NCBI GenBank assembly: GCA_003116995.1
Contig: BDSL01000024.1
Span: 744,001 to 808,000 of the forward strand
Source: Yamagishiella unicocca
Taxonomy: Eukaryota > Chlorophyta > Chlorophyceae > Chlamydomonadales > Volvocaceae
DNA: 64,000 nucleotides
Direction: 5' to 3'
The translations under genes and the position numbers were made by a program. The notes below the pieces were generated by a model. That model saw only the letters and a list, made by a program, of their open reading frames with translations. It made no database searches and was not told where the DNA came from. Positions 11,970-24,108 of this stretch are shown here, one piece after another. The stretch's first letter is position 1; every line of letters starts with the position of its first letter.

Positions 11970-12147
11970 GTTGCATGGGTTTTCCCCTCCCCGGTAGTTA
12001 CCGGGTGCCCCACTTGTGGGCAAGTAGGTTTGTGGTTGAACCTGCTGGTCGAGGTTGTCGTTGATGGGGGTGGAGATACAGAGCTTATGACACGGTCAGG
12101 TGTCGTACCCCAGCGTCGGGGTCCTGTAACGCAAGGAATTTAAATTT
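11970..12147. other. 178-bp single-copy spacer between satellite units 1 and 2
   Basis: Sequence found only once in the window, between the two duplicated blocks. Its left edge shares ggtgttgcatgggt (11967-11980) with 8017-8030, the left edge of the duplicated block. It holds a small hairpin-like ccggtagttaccgg and ends in an AT-rich aatttaaattt. No gene is recognised. Confidence 0.7.
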
Positions 12148-15100
12148 ATGGGTCGGAGGCCCACGGGTCGGAGGCCCATGGGTCGGAGGCCTATGCGATG
12201 CGATGTTAGGTATGCGATGCGGTGCTGCCTATGTGCGCACCTATGCGGTGCGATGTCGCCTGTACGGTGCGGTGCCGCCTATGCGCCTATGCGGTGCGAT
12301 GGCGCCGATGTGGTGCGCTGCCGCCTATGCGCCTATGCGGTGCGGTGCCGCCTATGCGGTGCGATGTTAGCTATGCGGTGCGATGTCAGCTATGCGGTGT
12401 ATGCGCCTATGCGGTGTATGCGCGTATGCGGTGTGGTGCGCCTATGCGGTGTATGCGCCTATGCGGTGCGATGTCACCTATGCGGTGCGGTGCCGCCTAT
12501 GCGCCTATGCGGTGTGGTGCCGCCTATGCGGTGCGACGTTAGCTATGCGCCTATGCGGTGCGATGTCACCTATGCGGTGCGCTGCCGCCTATGTGGCTAT
12601 GCGGTGCGGTGTCGCCTATGCGCCTATGTGGTGCGACGTCACCTATGGGGTGCGATGTCACGTATGTGGTGCGTTGCCGCCTATGCGGTGGTGCTATCTA
12701 CACGTATGTGCTTATGCGGTGTGACATCAGCTATGCGGTGCGATGTCACCTATGCGCCTATGCGGTGCGATGTTCCCTATGTGGTGCGGTGCCGCCTATG
12801 CGGCTATGCGGTGCGATGTCACCTATGCGGTGCGCTGCCGCCTATGCGCCTATGTGGTGTGGTGCCGCCTATGTGCCTATGCGGTGCGGTGCCGCCTATG
12901 CGCCTATGCGGTGCTATGTCACTTATGCGGGGCCATGTACGTGCTTATGAGGTGCAGTGCTAGCTACGTGCTCGTGTAGTACCATGTACGCGCCTATGCG
13001 GTGCGATGTCACCTATGCGGTGCGGTGCCGCCTATGCGCGTATGTGGTGCCGCTTATGCGCCTATGCGGTGCGACGTCAGCTATGTGGTGCCGCCTATGC
13101 GCCTATGCGGTGCGATGTTGCCGATGCGGTGCGGTGCCGCCTATGCGCCTATGCGGTGCGATGTCACGTATGCGGTGCGCTGCCGCCTATGTGGCTATGT
13201 GGTGTGGTGCCGCTTATGTGCTTATGTGGTGCGGTGCCACCTATGCGCGTATGCGGTGCAACGTCAGCTATGCGGTGTGGTGCCGCCTATGCGCCTATGC
13301 GGTGCGATGGCGCTTATGTGGTGCACTGCCGCCTATGCGCCTATGCGGTGCGGTGCCGCCTATGCGGTGCGACGTTTGCTATGCGGTGCGGTGCCGTTTA
13401 TGCGCCTATGTGCGTATGCGGTGTGGTGCCACGTATGCGGTTATGTCGTGCGATGCTACCTATGCGGTGCGGTGCGGTGTGTTGCCACCTATGCGCGTAT
13501 GTGGTGCGACGTCAGCTATGCGGTGTGTTGCCAGGTATGCGCCTATGCGGTGCGATGTCACGTATGCGGTGCGGTGCCGCCTATGCGCTTATGCGGTGCG
13601 ATGTCGCGTGTACGGTGCGGTGCCGCCTATGCGCCCATGCGGTGCGATGTCACGTGTACGGTGCGGTGCCGCCTATGCGTCCATGCGGTGCGATGGCGCC
13701 TATGTGGTGTGGTGCCGCCTATGCGCCTATGCGGTGCTATGTCACTTATGCGGGGCCATCTACGTGTTCATGAGGTGCAGTGCTAGGTACGTGCTCGTGT
13801 AGTGGTGACGTCAGCTATGCGGTGCGGTGCCGCCTATGTGCCTATGCGGTGCACTGCTGCGTATGCCGCCTATGCGGTGCACTGCTGCCTATGTGCGTAT
13901 GCGGTGTGGTGCCACATATGCGGTTATGTGGTGCGATGCTACCTATGCGGTGCGGTGCGACGTCAGCTATGCGGTGTGGTGCCACGTATGTGCCTATGCG
14001 GTGCGATGCCTATGTGCCTATGCGGTGTGGTGCCACGTATGCGCTTATGCGGTGCGATGCTACCTATGCGGTGCGGTGCGACGTCAGCTATGCGGTGTGG
14101 TGCCACGTATGCGCCTATGCGGTGCGATGTCACCTATGCGGTGCGGTGCCGCCTATGTGCCTATGCGATGCGATGTCGCGTGTACGGTGCGGTGCCGCCT
14201 ATGCGCCCATGCGGTGCGATGGCGCCTATGTGGTGTGGTGCCGCCTATGCGCCTATGCGGTGCGGTGCCGCCTATGTGGTGCGACGTTAGCTATGCGGTG
14301 TGCTGCCGCCTATGTGCCTATGCGGTGTGCTCGCACCAAGTTGCATCCACCTACTGCTCCGCCCACTATTCTGATTTCCACTCTGATGCTGATACATTCG
14401 GGGGGAGGTAAGCATCTTGGTGCTGGCTAGTGGCTATATGGCTATGTGTCAGCTGGGCGCACGTCTGGTGGGTGTTTGGCTATGCTGTGCTGGGTGTTGG
14501 GCGGCTGCTCTTGGCCTATGAGCTATGTGCTGATGGGCTTTGGGCGTGTGCTGGGTGGGTGACACTGTGTGTCTTCCTGCACTGGGTGTCAGCTGGGTGG
14601 CTGCTGTGATGCTGATAGGTTGTGTGGCTATTCGTTTATGGTGCCTATGCGCCTATGCGGTGCACTGCTGCCTATGCCGCCTATGCGGTGCACTGCTGCC
14701 TATGTGCGTATGCGGTGTGGTGCCACATATGCGCTTATGTGGTGCGATGCTACCTATGTGGTGCGGTGCGACGTCAGCTATGCGGTGTGGTGCCACGTAT
14801 GCGCCTATGCGGTGCGATGCCTATGTGCCTATGCGGTGTGGTGCCACGTATGCGCTTATGTGGTGCGATGCTACCTATGCGGTGCGGTGCGACGTCAGCT
14901 ATGCGGTGTGGTGCCACGTATGCGCCTATGCGGTGCGATGTCACCTATGCGGTGCGGTGCCGCCTACGCGCCTATGCGGTGCGATGTTGCCTATGCGGTG
15001 TGTTGCCACCTATGCGCGTGTGCGGTGCGACGTGAGCTATGCGGTGTGTTGCCACGTATGCGCCTATGCGGTGCGATGTCACGTATGCGGTGCGGTGCCG

Positions 15101-16092
15101 CCTATGTGCCTATGCGATGCGATGTCGCGTGTACGGTGCGGTGCCGCCTATGCGCCCATGCGGTGCGATGGCGCCTATGTGGTGTGGTGCCGCCTATGCG
15201 CCTATGCGGTGCGGTGCCGCTTATGTGGTGCGACGTTAGCTATGCGGTGTGCTGCCGCCTATGTGCCTATGCGGTGTGCTCGCACCAAGTTGCATCCACC
15301 TACTGCTCCGCCCACTATTCTGATTTCCACTCTGATGCTGATACATTCGGGGGGAGGTAAGCATCTTGGTGCTGGCTAGTGGCTATATGGCTATGTGTCA
15401 GCTGGGCGCACGTCTGGTGGGTGTTTGGCTATGCTGTGCTGGGTGTTGGGCGGCTGCTCTTGGCCTATGAGCTATGTGCTGATGGGCTTTGGGCGTGTGC
15501 TGGGTGGGTGACACTGTGTGTCTTCCTGCACTGGGTGTCAGCTGGGTGGCTGCTGTGATGCTGATAGGTTGTGTGGCTATTCGTTTATGGTGCATTGGAA
15601 AAGGAATGGCATCAATCAGCTCAGTGGGTGGGTGCTGGCACTGTGCTGCATGTGCCAGTGGGTCACACTGTGTGTCAAGTGGGCGCGCGCCTGGTGGGCG
15701 CTCTGATGCTGATAGGTTGTGCGGCCATTCATTTAGGGCGCATTGCAAAAGGAATGGCTTCAATTGGCACAGTGGGCGGCCGCTGGCGGGGGCTGCAAGG
15801 CGGCAGGCAGCAGGTGTCAGGTATGGGGCTATCGTGCTATCGGGCGTCAGCTATCAGGCGTCGGCTATCAGTATCAGGCGTCGGCTATCGCTATCAGGCA
15901 TTGGCTATCGCTATCGCGCTATCTTTTGCATCTGCGCGCGAAATGCAAAAAGTGCGGCCGCCGGGTTTCGAACCGGCGACCTTTCGCTTTTTCGCGCAGG
16001 TGCATAGCGGCGCTGCGCAGGCGCTGCGCAGCTGCATGGCAACCTGGCATTGGCATCGCTACTCATGCAGAGCGCAAGGCGGGGACATTGGT
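12148..16092. repeat. Complex satellite, unit 2 (duplicate of 8025-11969)
   Basis: 3,945 bp at a constant offset of 4,123 from unit 1. All translated stretches in all frames match residue for residue (for example 8834-9679 with 12957-13802, and 10417-11256 with 14540-15379). Match begins at 12148 and ends at 16092, where gacattggt is followed by c instead of g. It lacks the head, the 14-bp array and most of the 15-bp array. Confidence 0.95.
15952..16013 (-). other. tRNA-like sequence, copy 2
   Basis: Same as the element at 11829-11890: box-B-like GGTTCGAAACC on the minus strand and a downstream T-run, inside the tail of satellite unit 2. Confidence 0.45.
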
Positions 16093-16104
16093 CACCTTCA
16101 TACA

Positions 16105-19100
16105 AGCTGCGCAGGGGCTGCGCGAGTGGGCTTACCTCCCCCGCCGGGGCCGGGGGCAGCCGTCACATGCGGGCGGGCTGCAATGGGCGTATACGCTTGC
16201 AGGCTTATGCTTGCAGGGCTATGCTTGCAGGGCTATGCTTGCAGGGCTATGCTTGCAGGGCTATGCTTGCAAGGCTGTGCTTGCAAGACTATGCTTGCAG
16301 GGCTATGCTTGCAGGAGTATGCTTGCAGGGGTATGGGCGGCCGTCATGCGGGTACACACTTTTATGGTTGCGGGCCCATGGGTCGGAGGCCCACGGGTCA
16401 GTGGCCCAGGGGTCGGAGGCGCACGGGTCAGTGGCCCACGGGTCGGAGGCCCACGGGTCGGAGGCCGACGGGTCGGAGGTGTCGCACGGGTCGGAGGCCC
16501 ATGGGTCGGAGGCCCACGGGTCGGAGGCCTATGCGGTGCGATGTCAGTTATGCGGTGCGGTGCCGCCTAAGCGGCTATGCGGTGCGATGTCACCTATGTG
16601 GTGCAGTGTCGCCTATGTGGTTATGCGGTGCGATGTCACCTATGTGGTGCGCTGCCGCCTATGAGCCTATGTGGTGCGATGTGACCTATGCGGTGCGGTG
16701 CTGCCTATGCGCGTATGCGGTGCGGTGCCGTTTCTGCTCCTATGTGGTGCGATGTCACCTATGCGGTGCGGTGTCGCCTATGCGCCTATGTGGTGCGATG
16801 TCACCTATGCGGTGCGATGTCACGTATGTGGTGCGCTGCCGCCTATGTGCCTATGCGGTGCGATGTCACCTATGCGGTGCGGTGCTGCCTATGCGGCTAT
16901 GCGGTGCGACGTCAGCTATGCCGTGCGCTGCTGCCTATGTGCCGATGCGGTGTGGTGCCACTTTTATGCTTGCGGGGGTGTGCTTGCTGGGTTATGAGAA
17001 TGGTGAGGGATTGTGTGATGAAATATCGCCTATGCGGTGCGATGGCACCTATGCGGTGCGGTGCTGCCTATGTGCCTATGCGGTGCGATGTCAGCTATGC
17101 GGTGCGCTGCCGCCTATGTGCGTATGCGGTGCGGTGCCTATGTGGTGCGATGTCACCTATGTGGTGCAGTGCCATGTACGTGCTTATCAGGTGCAGTGCT
17201 AGCTACGTGCTTATGTAGTACCACATATGCACCTATGTGGAGGCACGTGGCGCTGAAGTGCGATGGGTGGCGCGTATGCGGTGCGATGTTGCCTATGCGC
17301 CTATGCAGTGCGGTGCCGCTTATGCGCCTATGCGGTGCGACGTCAGCTATGCGGTGCGGTGCCGCCTATGTGCTTATGCGGTGTGGTGCCACGTATATGC
17401 CTATGCGGTGCGGTGCCGCGTATCCGCCTATGCGGTGCGATGTTGCCTATGCGGTGCGGTGCCGCCTATGCGCCTATGCGGTGCGATGTCACCTATGCGG
17501 TGCGCTGCCGCCTATGTGGCTATGTGGTGTGGTGCCGCTTATGTGCGTATGTGGTGCAATGTCACTTATGCGGGGCCATCTACGTGCTTATGAGGTGCAG
17601 TGGTAGGTACGTGCTCGTGTAGTACCACGTACGCGCCTATGCGGTGCGACGTCAGCTATGCGGTGCGGTGCCGCCTATGTGCTTATGCGGTGTGGTGCCA
17701 CGTATACGGTGGTGCGGTGCCACCTATGCGCGTATGCGGTGCGACGTCAGCTATGCGGTGTGGTGCCGCCTATGCGCCTATGCGGTGCGATGGCGCCTAT
17801 GTGGTGCACTGCCGCCCATGCGCCTATGCGGTGCGGTGCCGCCTATGCGGTGCGACGTTTGCTATGCGGTGCGCTGCCGCCTATGCGCCTATGCGGTGCG
17901 ATGTCAGCTATGCGGTGTATGCGCCTATGCGGTGTATGCGCCTATGCGGTGTGGTGCGCCTATGCGGTGTATGCGCCTATGCGGTGCGATGTCACCTATG
18001 CGGTGCGGTGCCGCCTATGCGCCTATGCGGTGCGGTGCCGCCTATGCGGTGCGACGTTAGCTATGCGCCTATGCGGTGCGATGTCACCTATGCGGTGCGC
18101 TGCCGCCTATGTGGCTATGTGGTGTGGTGCCGCTTATGTGGTTATGTGGTGCAATGTCACTTATGCGGGGCACCTATTAATGTGCGTATGTGGGTGCTCG
18201 TGGATGGTGCCTATGCGCCTATGCGGTGTGGTGCGGTGTGATGCGGCGCCGCCTACCCGCCTATGTGATGCGGGTGCTCATGGGTGCCTACGTAGTGTCA
18301 CCTGGGTGCTGCTAGATGCTAGCTACCTACTGCTACTGGCTACTGAGGGCGTGTTTTGGAAGGTCGCAGCAGTGTGCCCACTATTCCAATTTGTGCTCTG
18401 ATGCTGATACATCTTGCGCACATACGTTTAGGAGGTATTAGGAGGTGTGGTGCCACGTATGCGCGTATGCGGTGCGATGCTACCTATGCGGTGCGGTGCG
18501 ACGTGAGCTATGCGGTGTGGTGCCACGTATGCGCCTATGCGGTGCGATGTTGCCTATGCGGTGTGGTGCCACCTATGCGCGTATGCGGTGCGATGTCACC
18601 TATGCGGTGTGGTGCCACGTATGCGCCTATGCGCTGCGATGTCGCCTGTGCGGTGCGGTGCCGCCTATGTGCCTATGCGGTGCGGTGTCGCCTGTACAGT
18701 GCGGTGCCGCCTATGCGCCTATGCGGTGCGATGGCACCTATGTGGTGCGCTGCCGCCTATGCACCTATGCGGTGTGGTGCCACGTACGCACCTATGTGGT
18801 GCCACTTATTTATGCGGCTATGTGGGTGTTGGTGGGTGCACCTACTGGTATGTGCCTATGCGGTGTGGTGCGGTGTGATGCAGCGCCGCCTACCTGCCTA
18901 TGTGATGCGGGTGCTCATGGGTGTGTGCGCGTGTGGTTGATGGCGTGCGCGAGGTTCCACTTGCCTTGTGCACTGATGCTATCCACAGGGTGAAGCGGGC
19001 GCGTGCCTGGTGGGCGCTCTGATGCTGATAGGTTATGTGGCTATGTGTCAGCTGGGCGCACGTCTGGTGGGTGTTTGGCTATGCTGTGCTGGGTGTGCTC

Positions 19101-19690
19101 TTGGCCTATGAGGTATGTGCTGATGCGTCAGCTGGGTGCGCGGCTGTTGGCTGCTGTGATGCTGATAGGTTGTGTGGCTATTCATTTATGGTGCATTGGA
19201 AAAGGAATGGCATCAATCAGTTCAGTGGGCGGGTGCTGGCACTGTGCTGCATGTGCCAGTGGGTCACACTGTGTGTCAAGTGGGCGCGCGCCTGGTGGGC
19301 GCTCTGATGCTGATAGGTTGTGCGGCCATTCATTTAGGGCGCATTGCAAAAGGAATGGCTTCAATTGGTACAGTGGGCGGCCGCTGGCGGGGGCTGCAAG
19401 GCGGCAGGCAGCAGGTGTCAGCTATGGGGCTATCGTGCTATCGGGCGTCACCTATCAGGCGTCGGTTATCAGTATCAGGCGTCGGCTATCACCATCAGGC
19501 ATCGGCTATCGCTATCGCGCTGTCTTTTGCATCTGCGCGCGAAATGTAAAAAGTGCGGCCGCCGGGTTTCGAACCGGCGACCTCTCGCTTTTTCGCGCAG
19601 GTGCATAGCGGCGGCGCGCAGGCGCTGCGCAGCGGCATGGCAAGTTGCCATTGGCATAGCTACACTAGCAAGTCGCAAGGCTAGGGGCTG
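16105..19690. repeat. Complex satellite, unit 3 (diverged)
   Basis: Starts with the same head as unit 1 (acaagctgcgcaggggctgc), then the 14-bp array (16190-16335), a short insert, the 15-bp array (16376-16528), 19/8-bp blocks (16529-18290 and 18440-18930) and the tail with the tRNA-like sequence near 19553-19614. Sub-repeat order matches unit 1 but details differ, so it is an older copy than the unit 1/2 pair. The string ggtcaccttcata follows both unit 2 (16091) and unit 3 (19731). Confidence 0.9.
19553..19614 (-). other. tRNA-like sequence, copy 3
   Basis: Third copy of the box-B-like element, with small changes (cctctcgc for cctttcgc on the plus strand). The T-run terminator is kept on the minus strand. 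Confidence 0.4.
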
Positions 19691-22085
19691 CTCGCACATT
19701 GGTCTCGCACGCGGTCTCTCTCTCTTTTTTGGTCACCTTCATACCTCCCGGGGGGAGGTAAGCACCTCCCGGGGGGAGGTAAGCATGATGCTGTTTGCCT
19801 GCTGTTGCCCGTACCCGACCTTGGTTCCGTGTCTCTTCCGCAGTGCTTTCCCGCCGGGATAAGGGCGGGTGCCGCCTGTCGTGCGGCCACTGTAACGCGG
19901 TCTCTCTCTCTCTTGGAGGTTGGAGGAGAGAGAAAAGAAAAAGAGAGAAAGAAGAGAGGCGCTAATGGCCCCTTTTGCGGTTCCGCCTCTCGTCTTTAGC
20001 CTTGCTTCCTGTCTGTTGCTGCTGACCTCCTGTGAGTGCGGAAGTCCGTGGGCCCTCTGTTCTTGTTTCAATTGGTCTTGACCCGTGAGGTGGGTTCTTC
20101 CACGTTGGGCTAGCCGTTTACACGCCCCTGTTGAGAGGTGTCCGAGTTCGTCTCTCAACTTTAGGCCGGGTGCCCGTCTAGTGCCGGTGCGACTGCCACA
20201 TCTGTGGGATGGTCCCTGTGTGCAATTTGGACCCTTATCCGGTATGCATCCTGCTTGGAGCCCCTGCTTGGGTGAGTTATCACCTGCCTCAACCGCCGTT
20301 GTTCTGGCGAGGTACTATCAGTATCAGACGTGATCCGTTCACGTCCAGGGTAACTGCCGTTTCGCCCGACACGTCATATATCCCCGCCCGGCCTCTGGTC
20401 CACACATACTGGTAACCAAACCATCCAGACGCCGCGGACTTAGAGGAATGACTTTTACATGGGTGCCTGTCCATGCCCCCAGGCCACGGGCATTAGACCA
20501 TCCACTGCGGAAACCCTACCTTGTGCGACTAATGATCGGCACATCTTCGTACACAGCCAACACCACATCGGCTTGACAGGTAGGCAATGACGTGACATTG
20601 ACTCACCTCTCCACACCACCACCACCACAGGATTACGGCTCGGCAGCCTTGCCAAGAGGGCACACGGCCGGAGAGTTAATTTTGGATGCTATGGCATGTC
20701 TCATCTCCCTTGGCGTACTGCTTTAAAAATCACGTCGTATCACACGTCAACAGCGCAACACGGATCCACGTGTACCGCGTTGGCCACACGTCTGCGTGCC
20801 AGCGCCGTGAATATCAACCCCACTCAACCCAGGGCAGAAACCTCTGTGTCCAACCAGCGATAACTGACAAGAAATCGCGGGAACTGTTGCCGACAGCAAC
20901 TGCAAAATCGGTTGGGTCAGAGAAAAGGGGTCCCCGGCGGAGCACATTGACCCGTGGCGTGGCGACCCTACTCTTGTGCTGTGCTGCCCAGCCGCACGAA
21001 CCGCAGCGGGGGTCCCAGGCGGCGGTAGCAGCGCACGAACCACAACCCACACGTACACATCATGACAATCCAATTTGCGTCCGGGCTTCACAGCCATAGG
21101 TCGCGGTAACACTCCCCCTGTGCTTTGCTTATGGTGATCACACATACCGAGCACCACGTGAGCCCGCCCACTCGCACCCGCATTGGCAAAACCCGAACGC
21201 GGAGCGCCCCTAGCCCCCCATGCCCGGCCCCTGCCCCTCATGCCAGCGCGGCCGCAGCGCCGGCATGTAGTGGTTCGCAAGCGGGGGGTCCCATTTTTGC
21301 CGTACATGTTTTGCAGATCTCCCACGGCGGCAGGTGTTACTGGCGTACAAACTACCATGGTGGTGTATTTCAGGGGACGCTCTCTCTCTCTCTCCCAACA
21401 CCGACATCAACCGACGTCGGTGAGCGCCGCGGCTGCCGGCCGGAGACTTACTAGCATGCTGCTACAACCAAGAGCCTGGCCAGATCCCCACAGCCCCGCC
21501 GCTCTCAGCAGTCGCTCGCCCCACCCGTACCACTCCGGGCGCACTGCAGCCCAAGTCACCGCCATCGTCATCTAAAAAGCCTTCGGGATTTGGCCTACCC
21601 GCCCCAGTTTTCGGCCTACCCAGCTCCCACCTCCGCACGCAACCGGTCACACACACCGTATCTCACGGGGGTGCGGCTACCTAGCGTCACACGGTGGCCA
21701 GGAGGTGGCGATGAACCCTAAAACCCGGACACGACACGCTCGCCAGCAGGCACCTGTAACTGCATACCAGCCTATGCAAAGCAGTGTGTCTGCTTGGACG
21801 CAGACTACCGCTCGTTCGCAGAACTACAGTAATAAACGGAAAGCCCCTAGGTGAGCTACCGCCTTTCGACAGCAACCTTGCAACTGCGGACTGCATCTAA
21901 CGATGAATGTAACTGTACATCAAGCTACCTAATGTGGTTCTCACCCTCACACCGGGGCCTACCCTCCAGACTCCCAGCTGAGAGCGCTGGCAGACCTCCC
22001 AGCAGCTCAGCCCAGCTCAGCAGGACGAACGCGTCGGGACGTGCTGCTGGTCTCGCACACCTACCGGGCCTCCACTCCCGTGCTT
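19691..22085. other. Intergenic region right of the satellite
   Basis: Contains a pair of perfect palindromes acctcccggggggaggt (from about 19744 and 19765), each followed by aagc, and TC/AG-rich tracts near 19900-19960. The rest is mixed sequence with scattered short open frames that resemble no protein. It probably includes the 3' UTR of the BTB gene at its right end. Confidence 0.5.
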
Positions 22086-24108
22086 CTACTCCAGCCTTGC
22101 TTCAACGCCAACTGCCCGGCCGCTGCAACGCAGTCTTTCTCCCGCCATGCACGCCTCCCTCCCTTCCTTTTCTAAACGGTTTTCTCTCGCATCCGCGGGT
22201 CTTCCTCGAATTCCCTTCCTGGGGCTCGTCTCCGACTCCGTCTCCGATTCCGACTCACTTCCCCCGCGGGCGCTTGTACGTGAAGTGCAGCTCCATGACC
22301 AGGTCGGACCGCTCCTCCATGAGCCGCTTCACGCTGCCCGGCGCCCGCTCCACCACCGCCTCGTGGTGGTCCAGGTACCAGCCCTTGAGATCGGACAGCA
22401 GCTGCGCGAACACCGGGCCGCGGGCCTCCGCCCACAGGATGGCCCCCACCACCGCCTCCGGCCGCATTTCCGCCAGCAGCTGCGACTGCGCGTCGCGGCA
22501 CAGCTCCGGCAGCAGCAGCCGGTCCGCCAGCTCCGCCACCGCCGGCGTGAGCGCGGCCGGGATGCTGACGGCGCCGGTGTAGATGAAGCGGAGCAGCAGC
22601 TCGAAGGCGTCCGGCTCCGTGTCCGGCAGGCTCAGCTGCTGCTGTGGGGTGCTGTCGCCGCCCTCCGCAAAGTCGCCCGCCAGGCGGCGCCGGAAGTAGT
22701 CGCAGCGGGCGGTGAGGATGCCGCGGTGTACGGCGAAGCTGCGGCTGCCGACAGTCACGGTGAGGTCGGTGGTGCTGTCGGGCTGGCGGTCCAGCAGCGC
22801 GCCCAGGTCGACCGCCAGGGTGCGACAGGGCGGGCTGGAGGGGATGGAGGCGCAAGCCCCGGCAGCGGGCTTGAGTCCGAGGTCCAGAAGCTGCAGGGTG
22901 TCGGACCAGTGGTCGCACAGCGCCAGGTAGCCGTTGGGCAGGATGGCGGGTCGTATCAACCTGTTCTTCAGCCCCGAGGAGACGGTGGTCACGCCGCCGT
23001 CCGGCGCCACTCTCCGCACGGCGCTGGTGTCCGTCCCGAGGCAGTAGTCGGTGAGGAAGATGCAGCCGTCGGCGTCCACGACCAAGCCGGTGATGTCTCG
23101 GAAGCGGGAGTCCGGTCCGGGGCTGTCCGCCAGGCCCCGCTCGCCTTCCTTCCCGGCGAGGAGTTGAGGCGTGGCGGCAGTAGCCGGATCTTCCATGTCA
23201 GGATCCAGGGGTAGGCGATACACGGCTGTAGCGGTGGCGTAGATCAGGCCGTCGCCGCAACCGCCATCGCCGGTGCTGGAGGTGCAGGTGCTGGGAGAGA
23301 GGGCGAGGCCGCAGATGTCGCAGTTCGCCTCGAACGGGAGGGTCCTGACCAGGGTGTCCGCGCGTGTCGTCATGGCATCAGTGGCGGGACTGGCGGGACC
23401 CAGTCTTAGCACGACCGCCGATGATGTCGGGGGCTCTGCTGGTGGCGGTGGGAGCACGGCCGGGTCTGCGTCTGCTCGCCATGCCGCCGGAAGTCGCACC
23501 GCACGGATGCGCTTCAGGTCTGAAACGTAAAGCGTCCCTGCACCGTCCGAGACGAGCAAATTGGGGTAATGAAAGCGCGCGACAACGGCGTTGCCGTCCA
23601 TGTCGCCGGTGTCTTGCAATTGTCCTGCCACTGGCTCCACGCAATTATTGCTATCTATGCGAAGGATCCCGTTGCCGTACATGATGAATAGGGAAGCGCT
23701 GTATGGGTCCCAGGCCGGGCCTCGTAAGCCATCTAAGGGGTAGCTGGATGCCACCGGCTCGCTGCCACGTTCTGGGGGTCCAAAAAGCTCCAGCACAGGG
23801 CAAAGGTCGAGGTTCAATCCACAATGTGCATCAGCTCCCGTAAGTGACAGTAGGTCGCCTGCCCCATTTGACATAAGGGTCTGTTGAAGAGCCTTGCTGC
23901 GACTGCCTCCCGGCATGGGCCTTGTGACTATTCCAGTAGGCATTTCGACAGCTATTGTACATTTCAATACGTGCATTGCTAGATATTGCTGTTCGTCGTC
24001 GCGTGCGTCGGGCCTGGGAGCTTGCAATGCGAAGACCGGGTCTGCAGACCGTGCGACAAGCGATGAAGGAACGAACGCAGGCTCTTGTCGAGTTTGAAGG
24101 AAAGCCAT
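22086..24108 (-). CDS. Beta-propeller (NHL-like) / BTB-POZ domain protein
   Basis: A long open frame starts at 24108 (MAFLQTRQEP). Residues 125-205 and 318-380 hold NHL-type propeller repeats (AGQLQDTGDMDGN..ARFHYP, LYVSDLKRIRAV, GLVVDADGCIFLTD, VRRVAPDGG). Residues about 445-520 are a BTB/POZ fold (FAVHRGILTARCDYFRR, ELLLRFIYTGAV), followed by a BACK-like helical tail. Such proteins are often Cullin-3 substrate adaptors; that role is inferred. The frame meets TGA at 22255, but this TGA overlaps a perfect donor (AA|GTGAGT). An acceptor at 22123 joins in frame to a 13-codon terminal exon, 22086-22122, ending in TAG. The spliced form is 628 residues, the unspliced form 617. The possible intron carries a shared intron repeat. 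Confidence 0.85.

Noticed and set aside
11788..11976. A functional tRNA gene at the box-B-like sequence
   Set aside because: No convincing anticodon arm or full cloverleaf could be drawn; kept only as a tRNA-like element.
7596..18993. Dozens of overlapping open frames of 100-540 codons rich in Met, Arg, Cys, Ala and Tyr
   Set aside because: They are translations of the 19/8-, 14- and 15-bp satellite units; all three frames are open at once and give permutations of the same repeat, so there is no coding signal.
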